Part shown: one piece after another, positions 43,500-53,003 of the stretch
Numbering within the stretch: the first letter of the stretch is position 1
Layout: each line of letters starts with the position of its first letter
Assembly (NCBI RefSeq): GCF_000953715.1
Contig: NZ_LN824141.1
Span: 804,676 to 868,675 of the forward strand
Direction of reading: 5' to 3'
Source: Defluviitoga tunisiensis
GTDB lineage: Bacteria; Thermotogota; Thermotogae; Petrotogales; Petrotogaceae
DNA: 64,000 bases
Made by a program: the position numbers and the translations under genes
Notes under the pieces: generated by a model
Told to the model about the DNA's origin: nothing
Database searches by the model: none
Seen by the model: the letters and a program-made list of their open reading frames with translations, nothing else

Positions 43500-46400
43500 A
43501 TGGAGATTATGAACTTTATTTTTAAACACCCTCAAATAAAGGAAGATTACCTGTTTCGGGATAAAATAATTAATAAATTAATTAAGAATAAAGAGAAAAA
43601 AATAATTTTTTTAAGAGCTCCGTTTGGTTATGGTAAGACAATTGCCTTAAGTATGTTTTATGAAGAAATACACGATAAAAAATTATGGATTAACTGTCCT
43701 TCATATTTATTTGAATTTGATGATTTTTTGAATCATCTTATTTTTGGTTTAAGCAACGTATACGAATTTGAGTTTTCAAAAAACAAAAATATTTATCTCT
43801 ATTTTAACGAAGAAGAAAAGATTGTTGAACTGGTGAATGAACTGTCTAAAGTAGAAGAAGATATCTATATTTTCGTTGATTCGCTCGAAAATATGACTTT
43901 AGCTGAAAATTATAAAAGTTTGTTTAATATTTTAATAAATTTTTCTAATAAAAATGTTCATTATGTTTTTTCATCTAGAGAAGACTTTCCTATTTCTGTA
44001 GTTAAGCTTGAAATGAGTGATGATTATTATGAAATTAAAGAAAAAGAATTAAGGTTTTCCTTAGAAGAATTCAAAGAGTATCTCAATCAAAGAAAAATAG
44101 AGATAGATGAAGAAAAAATTTTAGAGTTGTATGAACTTAGTAACGGCTGGCCCGGTTTTATAAACGTTATTATTACATATATCACAGATAATCAAGATAT
44201 AAATGGTAATTATATTAGTTCGGTAACTAATATAAGTGAATATCTAGAAGCTATAATAAAAAATCTTTCTAAAGATTTAAAAGAATTTTTATTCTTTATA
44301 AGTTTATTAAACCAAATCACCCTACATGTTTGTAAAGAGTACTTTAGTTACATGGGAGAGTATAAAATTCATCAATGCTTTGAAAGGCTTTTGGATTTAA
44401 ATATTATAGAAAAGTTAGATGAAGAAAATTTTTACATGCACGATATTTTTAAACAAGAAATATCAAAAAAAGTTCCTGAAGATTTAAAGAAAAAAATATA
44501 CAACGAACTATTTGAGATCTATAAAAAATCTGAAAACTATAAGGAACAATTTTATTGTCTAATACAATTAGGAGATATTGAAAAAATTATTGATTTTTTT
44601 CTTATACATTCACAAATCTTAGTCAGAGATTTTTCCTCAGTAGAAAAATGGCTACATTCTATTCCTCAATCTTTCTATGAAAATGATTACACACTGTATT
44701 TTTATAGAGGTATCATTAAGGAAAAGTACTCTAAGTTTGATGAAGCTCTCGAGGATTATATAATTGTAAGAAATAATATAGAAAAATTAAAAGATACAAA
44801 ACTTTCTGTATTTGAGGTAGAAATTCAAATAATAGGTATTTATTGGCATAAAGAAGAATATGAAAAGGTCGTTGAATTAGGATTAGAATTATTGAAAAAA
44901 ATCCCCAATGAGGATTATAATGATTTAATTTCTCTGTACAATCTTTTAGGTTCTAGTCTGTCTTATTTGTCAAAGATTGAAGAAGGTGAAGAATATCTAA
45001 ACAAGGCTCTGTACTTGTGTGAAAAAAATCGAATAAACGAAATGAAGCCTTGGATATTAAACAATCTATCTTACAACATTTATACAATAAAAGGAGAAAT
45101 AAAAAAGGCAGAAGACTATTACCTTAATGCTTTAGAGATGTTTAAAAATATGGATGATGATTATGGGAAAGCACTTTTATATGCCAACCTTGCCGACTTT
45201 TATTTGTTGGTAAATAAGACATCAAAATCCCAAGAAATGATGAACTACTTTAAAGATATATATATAAAAACGCAAAATGTTGCTTATTTACCCATCTTAT
45301 ATATTTTGCAGGCAAAAATAAATATTATCAAAGGAAGTTTAAAAGAGGCTGATAATAATTTAAAATCAGCTGAAAGATTTTATGCTCGTTCAAAATTTCT
45401 TACCTCTAACTTTTTTTCAGTTAAAGCCGAGTATCTTTTTAAGGTAGGAAAAAATGAAGAAGCGCTCATGGCTTTAGAAAAAGCCTTAAAAATTGGTAAC
45501 ACTTTTTTCAATAGATACCAAATATTAGATTTTAAATTACAAAAGGTAAAGATATTGATATATGGGAAACAATTTGAAACTGCTATCCCAATTATAGAAG
45601 ATGTTATAAAAACGGCCGCCGAAGGTGGAGCAAAATTGATATTGTTTGAAGCGTTGTATTATAAGATGGCTTTAAGTTATTTTATAAAAGTGCTTACTTC
45701 AAAAGAAGATCAAAGAACCTTCTTAACTCTTTTAGAAGCGAATGACTTTCATTTTGTTTTTGAAAAAACTCCTTATTTATCAAAGTATGTTTGTGAGATG
45801 TTGGGCAATAAAGTAGAGTTAAATAATATGTATATAGAAACTCCAAAGATCACTTTTTTAGAGGAGTCTTTCAAACTATCTCATGAAGAAAAAGCTTATA
45901 CATATTATCCGAAAATTTATTTATTTGGTGAATTTATAGTATTTTCCGGTGATAATATTTTAACAATAAAAAACATTAAAAATAAAAAAGCCCTTGATTT
46001 ATTTAAATTTCTAACTTTGAATTATAATCAGTGGATTACTCAAGATATAATAATAGAATATTTTTGGAAAGATCTCCCTTTTGATAGCGCTCGTCAAAAT
46101 TTGTATGTTGCGCTTCATGATATGAGAAAAAGGTTTAAAGATATGGGATTGAAAGATGAATATATTTTATCTAATAACAAAAATTATAAATTTAATACGG
46201 ATAAACCTTATTATTTAGATTATGAAGATTTCTTTGAAGTTAATAAAGAAGCTATAAAATTATTTAACAATAAACTATATTCAAAGTCAAAAGATAGCTT
46301 TTTGATAGCTAAAAAAATTTATAAAAATGGTTTATTACCTTCAAATATTTATGATGACTGGGCGATACCGAAAATAAACCATGCTGAAAAAACATATTTA

Positions 46401-46661
46401 CAAATATTATCGAAACTATATTTGATTGAAAAAGAAAATAGCATAGAAAAAGCAAAATCCATATTAGAAGAGTATCTTAATATTGATCCTTATTCATATG
46501 AAATGAATACAGAATATATAAAACTTTTACTTAAACAAAGAGAAATCAAAAAAGCTGTAGATTACTACAACTATATAAAAGAACTATTTGCTAGTGAATT
46601 AGGAGAAGAATTTACCTCAAAAGAGGTATCTAATTTTATAAAAGAGATTCAGTTTTCTTAA
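43500..46661 (+). CDS. Giant SARP/MalT-like transcriptional regulator
   Basis: The 1053-residue protein has an N-terminal STAND-type P-loop (FLRAPFGYGKT, 38-47; IYIFVDSLENM as Walker B-like), a long TPR-rich helical region (about 350-790), an OmpR-like winged-helix DNA-binding part (about 805-880, with LFKFLTLNYNQWITQDII), and a C-terminal BTAD helical domain. This order, with a DNA-binding plus BTAD module at the C-terminus, is unusual compared with LuxR-tailed MalT proteins. It should act as an inducer-sensing activator in the cytoplasm. The neighbours (transporter upstream, lipoprotein and chemoreceptor downstream) are candidate targets. Confidence 0.85.
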   Translation: MEIMNFIFKHPQIKEDYLFRDKIINKLIKNKEKKIIFLRAPFGYGKTIALSMFYEEIHDKKLWINCPSYLFEFDDFLNHLIFGLSNVYEFEFSKNKNIYLYFNEEEKIVELVNELSKVEEDIYIFVDSLENMTLAENYKSLFNILINFSNKNVHYVFSSREDFPISVVKLEMSDDYYEIKEKELRFSLEEFKEYLNQRKIEIDEEKILELYELSNGWPGFINVIITYITDNQDINGNYISSVTNISEYLEAIIKNLSKDLKEFLFFISLLNQITLHVCKEYFSYMGEYKIHQCFERLLDLNIIEKLDEENFYMHDIFKQEISKKVPEDLKKKIYNELFEIYKKSENYKEQFYCLIQLGDIEKIIDFFLIHSQILVRDFSSVEKWLHSIPQSFYENDYTLYFYRGIIKEKYSKFDEALEDYIIVRNNIEKLKDTKLSVFEVEIQIIGIYWHKEEYEKVVELGLELLKKIPNEDYNDLISLYNLLGSSLSYLSKIEEGEEYLNKALYLCEKNRINEMKPWILNNLSYNIYTIKGEIKKAEDYYLNALEMFKNMDDDYGKALLYANLADFYLLVNKTSKSQEMMNYFKDIYIKTQNVAYLPILYILQAKINIIKGSLKEADNNLKSAERFYARSKFLTSNFFSVKAEYLFKVGKNEEALMALEKALKIGNTFFNRYQILDFKLQKVKILIYGKQFETAIPIIEDVIKTAAEGGAKLILFEALYYKMALSYFIKVLTSKEDQRTFLTLLEANDFHFVFEKTPYLSKYVCEMLGNKVELNNMYIETPKITFLEESFKLSHEEKAYTYYPKIYLFGEFIVFSGDNILTIKNIKNKKALDLFKFLTLNYNQWITQDIIIEYFWKDLPFDSARQNLYVALHDMRKRFKDMGLKDEYILSNNKNYKFNTDKPYYLDYEDFFEVNKEAIKLFNNKLYSKSKDSFLIAKKIYKNGLLPSNIYDDWAIPKINHAEKTYLQILSKLYLIEKENSIEKAKSILEEYLNIDPYSYEMNTEYIKLLLKQREIKKAVDYYNYIKELFASELGEEFTSKEVSNFIKEIQFS

Positions 46662-46761
46662 AATATGATAACTTCTTTCTTTTCCCTTTTCTTGTTTTAG
46701 ATTTTTTTTAGATCCCTTTTTTATAATTTCAGTGACTTCAAAGAAAAGGGAGGAAGTTATC

Positions 46762-47544
46762 ATGAAGAAAAGGGTTAAGTATATTGCATTATTGCTAGTT
46801 TCACTTGTGTTTATTTTGAGCGCATGTACACCGTTTGATTTTAACGGTTTATTAGGAGGTAAAACTGCAACGGTTGGAGGAACTGTTACTGATGCAACAA
46901 CTGGTCTGCCATTATCTGGAGTTACTGTGAAATCTGGTAATGTCTCTGGAACAACTGATTCAGCAGGTAAGTACGCTTTATACAAGGTCCCAATCGCCAA
47001 TACCTCCATCAGTGCCTCCAAGTCCGGCTATGTAACCAACACGCAAACTTTGTCTTTGGTTGCAGATGAACAAAAAACTGTTAATTTTACACTTTCACCA
47101 GAACTGGCTCAAGATGAAGAATTGAGAATCGTTCTAACTTGGGGTGAGAGTCCAAGTGACTTAGATAGTCACCTTCTTGTTCCACCGGACGCAAGTCATC
47201 TTAATGGTTATGAAGTTGACTACCGGACTAAAGGTATCGATGATCCCGATGAATATCCATATGCATTCTTAGATGTCGATGATACAAGTAGCTATGGTCC
47301 CGAAACGATAACTATCTTTAATACTCTCAACCATACTTATAAATATTTTGTGCATAACTACAGTGGAAGTCCAGAAATAACCACCTCCAATGCAATAGTG
47401 CAAGTATATGATAGAAACGGCTTACGCAAAACATATAACATTCCCACTAGCGGTAATGGTCGTTATTGGTATGTTTTTGATATTGATGCAAGTGGTGGAA
47501 TAATCAATAGAAACGTAATACAAGAAGTGGCACCAGCATTATAA
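46762..47544 (+). CDS. Lipoprotein with carboxypeptidase-regulatory-like and DUF2135-type domains
   Basis: A lipobox FILSAC near residue 20 marks a lipoprotein. Next come a CarboxypepD_reg-like beta-sandwich (about 35-115, TVGGTVTDATTGLPLSGVTV) and a C-terminal region with LTWGESPSDLDSHLLVP and IFNTLNHTYKYFVHNYSGS, the DUF2135/YfaP type. It probably sits on the cell surface or periplasmic side; the function is unknown. ATG 46762 follows GGGAGGAAG; an earlier in-frame ATG at 46732 has no site. A stretch around 46985-47045 uses C-ending codons unlike its surroundings. Confidence 0.8.
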   Translation: MKKRVKYIALLLVSLVFILSACTPFDFNGLLGGKTATVGGTVTDATTGLPLSGVTVKSGNVSGTTDSAGKYALYKVPIANTSISASKSGYVTNTQTLSLVADEQKTVNFTLSPELAQDEELRIVLTWGESPSDLDSHLLVPPDASHLNGYEVDYRTKGIDDPDEYPYAFLDVDDTSSYGPETITIFNTLNHTYKYFVHNYSGSPEITTSNAIVQVYDRNGLRKTYNIPTSGNGRYWYVFDIDASGGIINRNVIQEVAPAL

Positions 47545-47581
47545 AAACACAAAAAACGAAAAAGTAAAAAATGACCCGCTG

Positions 47582-47617
47582 ACTAAAAACGCCCGAAAAG
47601 GGCGTTTTTAGTTTTTA
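47582..47617 (+). terminator. Strong terminator after the lipoprotein gene
   Basis: ACTAAAAACGCCC and GGGCGTTTTTAGT form a 13-bp stem around a 5-nt loop, followed by TTTTT. It separates the lipoprotein gene from the chemoreceptor gene. Confidence 0.9.
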
Positions 47618-47720
47618 GATAACTTACAAGAAAATTAAGCAAAATCATAATATATGAGTTTATTCATTGTTATTTTTCTTAAAGATAATTTATTTAAGAA
47701 AAATAACGTTTTGTTTTTTA

Positions 47721-47770
47721 TTGTTTTTGGTTTAGAATTTAGTATAATAAATTCAATCTTAGAATGAATT
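47721..47770 (+). promoter_or_regulatory. Chemoreceptor promoter with shared downstream motif
   Basis: TTGTTT (47721-47726) and TATAAT (47743-47748) are 16 bases apart. A 21-bp motif follows directly (47750-47770), with AATTCA at one end and TGAATT at the other. The same motif, 18 of 21 identical, lies at 49958-49978 before the GH4 gene, also just after a TATAAT. It may be an operator. Confidence 0.55.
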
Positions 47771-47835
47771 AATAAATTCAAATTCAAAAAACTAAAAAAA
47801 AGATTAAATAATTAAATACAGGAGGGGATTTATGT

Positions 47836-49839
47836 ATGATAAATAATTCTGTAAAAAGTAGAATTATCAGCATTATTTTAATTGTGTTTGTTTTATTTGG
47901 AATAACTGTAATATTTAATATCAATTCGCTTAACGTTTCTAATGTAGGTTTAAAATCTTTTGAAAGTTTATCTGACGAAGTTGCTAGTATTTCTGAAATG
48001 GAAGTGAATTTTTTTGATTCAGTTCTGAATTATAAAGATTACCTTATAAATAGCATTGAAGAACATGAGAATTCCTTTAAAAATAATTTATCAGAGATGA
48101 AAGATCAGATAAACGAGCTTTTATCTACTACCCAAAATAATTTAAATCTGCTTGATTTAAATGAACTTCTTATTTCTTATGAGCAAAATTTTTATCTGCT
48201 TGTTACATTAAATACAGAGTTCAATGAGTGCTCAAATGAATTCAACACACTGTCAGAATCACTTATTCAAAAATTGCTTGAATTTGATACGGTTACCATG
48301 CATTTAGCTTTTTATGCTTTTTCTGAAAATCCTGTAGATATTGTAAATAATATTAATGATATCGTAGGAGAATATATCTCTTCGAAATCAAGCTCTGCAA
48401 AAAATAATGTTATAAATTTGTTTTCAACTCTAAAAAATAATCTATCATTAGTTGGTCCAAGTTTGACTAAAGAAGAGCACAAAACAGTTTTTTTACAAGT
48501 TGCAGAACTTGCAGATGAGCTTGAAAGTAAATTCAATCAAATAATCGATTTAGTTGAAACCCAAGAGAATTTAACTCGGCAGATGGAACAATTAAGGTTA
48601 GAAATATTAAATCTGTTAGAAGAACAAAGAGCTCAATTAAAAGAACAACAAGACACGCTTGGTCCACAACTAATAGAAAAGAACAACAGATCGATTGTAC
48701 TAACAATAATATTAACAGTAGTGGCCTTTGTAGTAGCAATAATTATGGTCATATACCTAATACGAAGTATAACCAAACCATTACTTGAATTAAGGAACAA
48801 GATAAACCAATTCAAAGAAGGAGACCTAACAGTAGACTTTCAAGTAAAAAGTAAAGATGAAATAGGACAGATGGGATTAGCCTTATCAGAGATGAGTAAA
48901 GAACTAAGGAACTCAATGGGCTCAATAAGAGAAGCTTCAGACAAAGTACAAAAATCATCAGTTAATTTAACCAATACCTCTCAAGAAAGTAGAGAAAACT
49001 CAGAAGAATTAAAACGACAAATGGATACGATACAGGCATATGCAGAAGAGACAGCAGAAAATGTAGAAGAAGTAACGTCAGGGGTAGACGAAGTAGCCAG
49101 GGCAGCGCAAGGGGTATCTCGAGATGCCCAAAGATTAAGTGAAGAAGCAGAAAATACAAACAAAGCAGCGCAAGAAGGAAGTCAAACAATAATAAGCATA
49201 AGTGAGATAGTAAAAGAAGCGGTAGAAAGGACAAAAGAAAGCCAAAAAGAAGTGACCCAACTAGCGACGAATGCGAAAGATGTTCAAAGCATAGTAGAAA
49301 CAATAAACTCGATAACGGAACAAACGAACCTTCTAGCGCTAAATGCAGCGATAGAAGCAGCAAGGGCAGGAGAAGCAGGAAGAGGCTTTGCAGTAGTAGC
49401 GGATGAGATAAGAAAGTTAGCTGAAGAATCAAGAAATGCGACAGATGAAATAAGTCAAATACTAACAAACATAACGCAAGGTACAAAGAAAGTGAACGAG
49501 TCAACGAACAAGGTAGTAGAAACGATAGAAGAAGTAAACGAAAAGATGGTAAATGTACTAAAAAGTTTTAACAACATAAGAGAACGAATAGAAAAGATGA
49601 ATCAAGGGATAGAAAACATGACAGCGAGTGCAGAAGAACAAAGTGCAAGTGCCGAAGAGATGAGTTCAGCGATAGAGCGAGTAGCAAGGGCGGTATCAGA
49701 GATAAGTGAACAACTAGAAAACTCAAGAAAGGTAATAGACAGGCAACTAAATCAATCGGTAGAGATAAACGAAAGTGCAAAAGAGTTGAGTGAATTATCT
49801 TCTGAACTAGAGGCTTTAGTTAAGAGGTTTAAGATATAA
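47836..49839 (+). CDS. Methyl-accepting chemotaxis protein
   Basis: The 667-residue receptor has a first membrane helix (about 9-30), a periplasmic helical sensor region to about 280, a second helix ([23 protein letters not shown]), HAMP, and a long coiled-coil signalling domain with the tip [21 protein letters not shown]. It senses an outside ligand and signals to CheA. The part after about base 48540 uses almost only A- or G-ending codons, unlike the sensor part. That looks like a separate origin or gene conversion among receptor paralogues. Position and shared promoter motif suggest a uronide or related ligand. Confidence 0.92.
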   Translation: MINNSVKSRIISIILIVFVLFGITVIFNINSLNVSNVGLKSFESLSDEVASISEMEVNFFDSVLNYKDYLINSIEEHENSFKNNLSEMKDQINELLSTTQNNLNLLDLNELLISYEQNFYLLVTLNTEFNECSNEFNTLSESLIQKLLEFDTVTMHLAFYAFSENPVDIVNNINDIVGEYISSKSSSAKNNVINLFSTLKNNLSLVGPSLTKEEHKTVFLQVAELADELESKFNQIIDLVETQENLTRQMEQLRLEILNLLEEQRAQLKEQQDTLGPQLIEKNNRSIVLTIILTVVAFVVAIIMVIYLIRSITKPLLELRNKINQFKEGDLTVDFQVKSKDEIGQMGLALSEMSKELRNSMGSIREASDKVQKSSVNLTNTSQESRENSEELKRQMDTIQAYAEETAENVEEVTSGVDEVARAAQGVSRDAQRLSEEAENTNKAAQEGSQTIISISEIVKEAVERTKESQKEVTQLATNAKDVQSIVETINSITEQTNLLALNAAIEAARAGEAGRGFAVVADEIRKLAEESRNATDEISQILTNITQGTKKVNESTNKVVETIEEVNEKMVNVLKSFNNIRERIEKMNQGIENMTASAEEQSASAEEMSSAIERVARAVSEISEQLENSRKVIDRQLNQSVEINESAKELSELSSELEALVKRFKI

Positions 49840-49943
49840 AAGTAACCCTCAAAATAGCAGTTATTTGCTAATATTCTAAACTAAAAGTCTATAATTAAAT
49901 AAGGTTGCTATAAATAGAGTTTTTATTTATAATGATTTTGGAT

Positions 49944-49978
49944 TATAATAGATAAATAATTCGAGCATAGAATGAATT
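49944..49978 (+). promoter_or_regulatory. GH4 gene -10 box and shared motif
   Basis: TATAAT (49944-49949) is followed at 49958-49978 by the 21-bp motif also found before the chemoreceptor gene; both end in TAGAATGAATT. The -35 is weak (TTTTAT at 49921-49926, 17-base spacing), as expected for an activated promoter. Confidence 0.5.
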
Positions 49979-49998
49979 AATTAAAGGGGGAGACGAAA

Positions 49999-51396
49999 AT
50001 GTCAATAAAAATATCTTTTATAGGGGCAGGAAGTGTAAGGTACACAGTTAAGTTGGTTGGAGATTTAGCGAAAACAAAGGAGCTTAATGATAGTTTAGTT
50101 TCACTCATGGATATAGATGAAGAAAGGCTAGAAGCAGTATATAACTTGTGTAAAAGGTACAATGAAGAAATTGGAGGAAATTTGAAATTTGAAAAAACTT
50201 TAAATAGAGAAGAGTCTCTTAAAGGCGCTGATTTTGTAATAAATACAGCGTTATATAGAGCACCAGGACACGAAGATGGTTATGTCAGTTATGAAATTAT
50301 GAGAGATGTTGCAGAAAATTACGGCTACTACAGAGGGATAGATAGTCAAGAGTTTAATATGATATCAGACTATTACACTTTTACAAATTATAATCATTTA
50401 AAAATGTCACTTGACATAGCTAGATCCGTAGAAAAAATATGTCCGAACGCGTGGCTCATTCAAACAGCGAATCCTGTTTTTGAAATAACTCAATTAATAA
50501 AAAGACTAACAAACGTTAAAGTAATTGGATTTTGTCATGGGGTAGAAGGTATTTTTGAGGTTTTAAAGGCATTAGGAATAGACAAAAAAGATACAGATTG
50601 GCAAGTTGCTGGAGTTAACCACGGGATTTGGTTGAACAGATTTGTCTACAAAGGGGAAAATGCCTATCCTTTGTTAGATGAGTGGATAGAAAAAGAGTCA
50701 AAACATTGGGAACCAAAAAGCCCTTGGGATACGCACCTATGTCCAGCAGTTATTGACATGTACCGATTTTATGGAAGGTTACCTATTGGAGATACGACGC
50801 GTAATGGTTCTTGGAAATATCATCACAGTTTAGAAGCTAAAAAGCGATGGTATGGAAAATTTGGAGGAATAGACAATGAAATAGAGCGTCCAAAGTTTTA
50901 TGAAGAACTAAGACAAATAAAAAGGATGATTATAGAGGTATCAAAAAATCCCAAAATAAAAATTACAGAAAATTGGCCCGAAGAGTTTCCAAAAGAAAAA
51001 TTAAGTGGAGAACAACAAATACCTTTTATAAATGCTTTAACTAATAATATTGAAGTGAGATTATTTTTAAATGTTCTAAACAACGGAACAATACAGGGAA
51101 TTCCTGATGATATAGTTGTTGAAGTTCCTGTTAAGGTTAATAAAAATGGAATATTTCCTGAAAAGATAGAGCCGGACCTACCAGAAAAAATTAAGAAATA
51201 CTATCTAACCCCTCGTATAATGAGAATGGGAATGGCGTTAGATGCTTTTATTACAGGAGATAGAAAAATTTTGGAAGAGGTTTTGGTAAGAGATCCACGA
51301 ACTAAAAATTATGATTATATACCCAAACTATGGGATGAGATATTTAACTTACCTTTTAATAAGGAAATGAAGGAACATTATAATAAATATAAATAA
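49999..51396 (+). CDS. GH4 family alpha-glucuronidase/alpha-galacturonidase
   Basis: The 465-residue protein is a family 4 glycosidase, which uses NAD+ and Mn2+ for redox-assisted cleavage. The N-terminus holds the Rossmann motif FIGAGSVRYT. The metal-site motif reads CHGV (179-182). Enzymes with CHGV include alpha-galacturonidase and alpha-glucuronidase, whereas alpha-glucosidases have CHSV. VNHGIWLNR and PVFEITQ agree with this subgroup. It would release glucuronate or galacturonate from imported uronides, feeding UxaC next door. It lies 151 bases upstream of uxaC. Confidence 0.85.
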   Translation: MSIKISFIGAGSVRYTVKLVGDLAKTKELNDSLVSLMDIDEERLEAVYNLCKRYNEEIGGNLKFEKTLNREESLKGADFVINTALYRAPGHEDGYVSYEIMRDVAENYGYYRGIDSQEFNMISDYYTFTNYNHLKMSLDIARSVEKICPNAWLIQTANPVFEITQLIKRLTNVKVIGFCHGVEGIFEVLKALGIDKKDTDWQVAGVNHGIWLNRFVYKGENAYPLLDEWIEKESKHWEPKSPWDTHLCPAVIDMYRFYGRLPIGDTTRNGSWKYHHSLEAKKRWYGKFGGIDNEIERPKFYEELRQIKRMIIEVSKNPKIKITENWPEEFPKEKLSGEQQIPFINALTNNIEVRLFLNVLNNGTIQGIPDDIVVEVPVKVNKNGIFPEKIEPDLPEKIKKYYLTPRIMRMGMALDAFITGDRKILEEVLVRDPRTKNYDYIPKLWDEIFNLPFNKEMKEHYNKYK

Positions 51397-51418
51397 GGCG
51401 TAGAGTTTATAGTGTGTT

Positions 51419-51520
51419 TAGGGTCAAGTACAAAGCCCTTCCCGTTTTCTTCGATCAAAAAGAATTAAACAGCTTGGTGAGATTAAAATTCTTATTTTGA
51501 AATTTCTAAAGTGAGTATAA
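51419..51520 (+). repeat. Dispersed intergenic repeat, divergent copy 4
   Basis: Only parts match: AGGGTCAAG ... AAGCCCTTC as hairpin (51420-51441), a GATCAAAAAGAATTAAA remnant, and the 3' motif TTTTGAAATTTCTAAAGTGA. It lies directly before the uxaC ribosome-binding site. Confidence 0.45.
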
Positions 51521-51547
51521 GTCAAACATATAAAGGAGGAATTTGAA

Positions 51548-52912
51548 TTGGCATTTTTAGATGAGAATTATCTACTACAAAATGAGACCTCAAAGGTACT
51601 ATATGAATCAGTAAAAGATCTTCCAATTTTGGACGCACACAACCATGGAGACGTTAAAGAGATTGTTGAGAATAGAGGTTGGACAGACATATGGCAGGTT
51701 GAAGCTGAGACAGATCATTACGTTTGGGAACTTATGCGAAAAAGAGGTGTACCAGAAGAAAAAATTACTGGTAAGGCTTCGAATAAAGAAAAGTGGATGG
51801 CATTAGCAGAAGTATTTCCAAATTTTGTAGGAAATCCAACCTATGAATGGATTCATCTAGATTTAAAAAGAAGGTTTCATATTGAGGATGTTATTTCAAA
51901 GTATACTGCAGAAAAGATTTGGCAAGATACTTCAATTGCCTTAAAACAGCAAAGCATGAAACCTCAGGAGTTACTAAAAAGTATGAATGTTGAAGTAATG
52001 TGTACCACAAACGATATAACAGATGATCTTTATTACCACCAAAAAGCAAAAGAAAAGATTGAAGGAATTAGAATACTTCCTACCTGGCGGCCAGACAAGG
52101 CTATGAACATAGAAAAAAAAGGTTGGAAGGAGTTCGTTATAGATTTAGGAGAAGTAACAAACGAAAATGTAAGTACTTTTGAGGGATTTATGAATGCATT
52201 ATATAAGACTCATAAAAAATTTCAAGAATTAGGGGGAGTAGCTAGTGACCATGGAATATACGAACCAATTTCTTATTTTGTAGAAAAAGAAAAGGTTAAA
52301 AATATTTACAAAAAAGCTATGGAATCAAAAGAATTATCTGCAGAAGAGATCCGTGATTTTAAAGCTTATCTTTTTATTGAGTATGGGAAAATGAATTCAG
52401 AAAGTAATTGGGTTATGCAGCTTCATATTGGAGCAGTTAGAGATTATCGCGATAAATTATATAATAGATTAGGTCCAGATTCTGGAGGAGATGTTTCAAC
52501 AAATATTATCAATATGGCTGAGGGGCTAAAGTATTTTTTAAATGAATTTGACGAAAAATTAAAAATAGTTCTTTATTGTTTAGATCCTTCTTTATATCCA
52601 ACAGCTGCTACATTAGCTCGCGCCTTTCCAAATGTTAGTCTAGGTGCACCATGGTGGTTTAATGACAGTCCCTTTGGAATGGAAACCTACTTGAAATATG
52701 TAGCAACTGTTGACCTTTTAGGTAATTTGGCAGGAATGGTTACAGATTCACGAAAACTAATGTCATATGGTTCTAGAACTGAAATGTTTAGAAGAGAACT
52801 TTCAAATGTTGTTGGAGAAATGGTTGAAAAAGGTCAGATACCTGTAAGAGAGGCGTTCAATTTAGTACGGGGAATTTGTTATTATAGACCAAAAGAATTG
52901 TTCTTTGATTGA
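51548..52912 (+). CDS. uxaC: Glucuronate isomerase
   Basis: UxaC converts D-glucuronate to D-fructuronate and D-galacturonate to D-tagaturonate. The 454-residue protein opens with ENYLLQNETSKVLYE and PILDAHNHGD, with the metal-binding HxH motif. It continues with GWTDIWQVEAETDHYVWELM and the C-terminal NVVGEMVEKGQIP, all typical. TTG 51548 is 6 bases after AAAGGAGGA. It comes after the GH4 gene that would supply its substrate. Confidence 0.95.
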   Translation: MAFLDENYLLQNETSKVLYESVKDLPILDAHNHGDVKEIVENRGWTDIWQVEAETDHYVWELMRKRGVPEEKITGKASNKEKWMALAEVFPNFVGNPTYEWIHLDLKRRFHIEDVISKYTAEKIWQDTSIALKQQSMKPQELLKSMNVEVMCTTNDITDDLYYHQKAKEKIEGIRILPTWRPDKAMNIEKKGWKEFVIDLGEVTNENVSTFEGFMNALYKTHKKFQELGGVASDHGIYEPISYFVEKEKVKNIYKKAMESKELSAEEIRDFKAYLFIEYGKMNSESNWVMQLHIGAVRDYRDKLYNRLGPDSGGDVSTNIINMAEGLKYFLNEFDEKLKIVLYCLDPSLYPTAATLARAFPNVSLGAPWWFNDSPFGMETYLKYVATVDLLGNLAGMVTDSRKLMSYGSRTEMFRRELSNVVGEMVEKGQIPVREAFNLVRGICYYRPKELFFD

Positions 52913-53003
52913 TTATAATTAACTAAAAAAAAGATTTTTTATGGGATAATATACATACGAGCAATTAAGCGTTAAAAGAAATACAATATGGAGGTTACAA
53001 AAA

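Noticed and set aside
48312-49780. Several long leucine-rich open frames on the minus strand across the chemoreceptor gene
   Set aside because: They mirror the A/G-ending codons of the real gene, have no ribosome-binding sites and look like no protein family.
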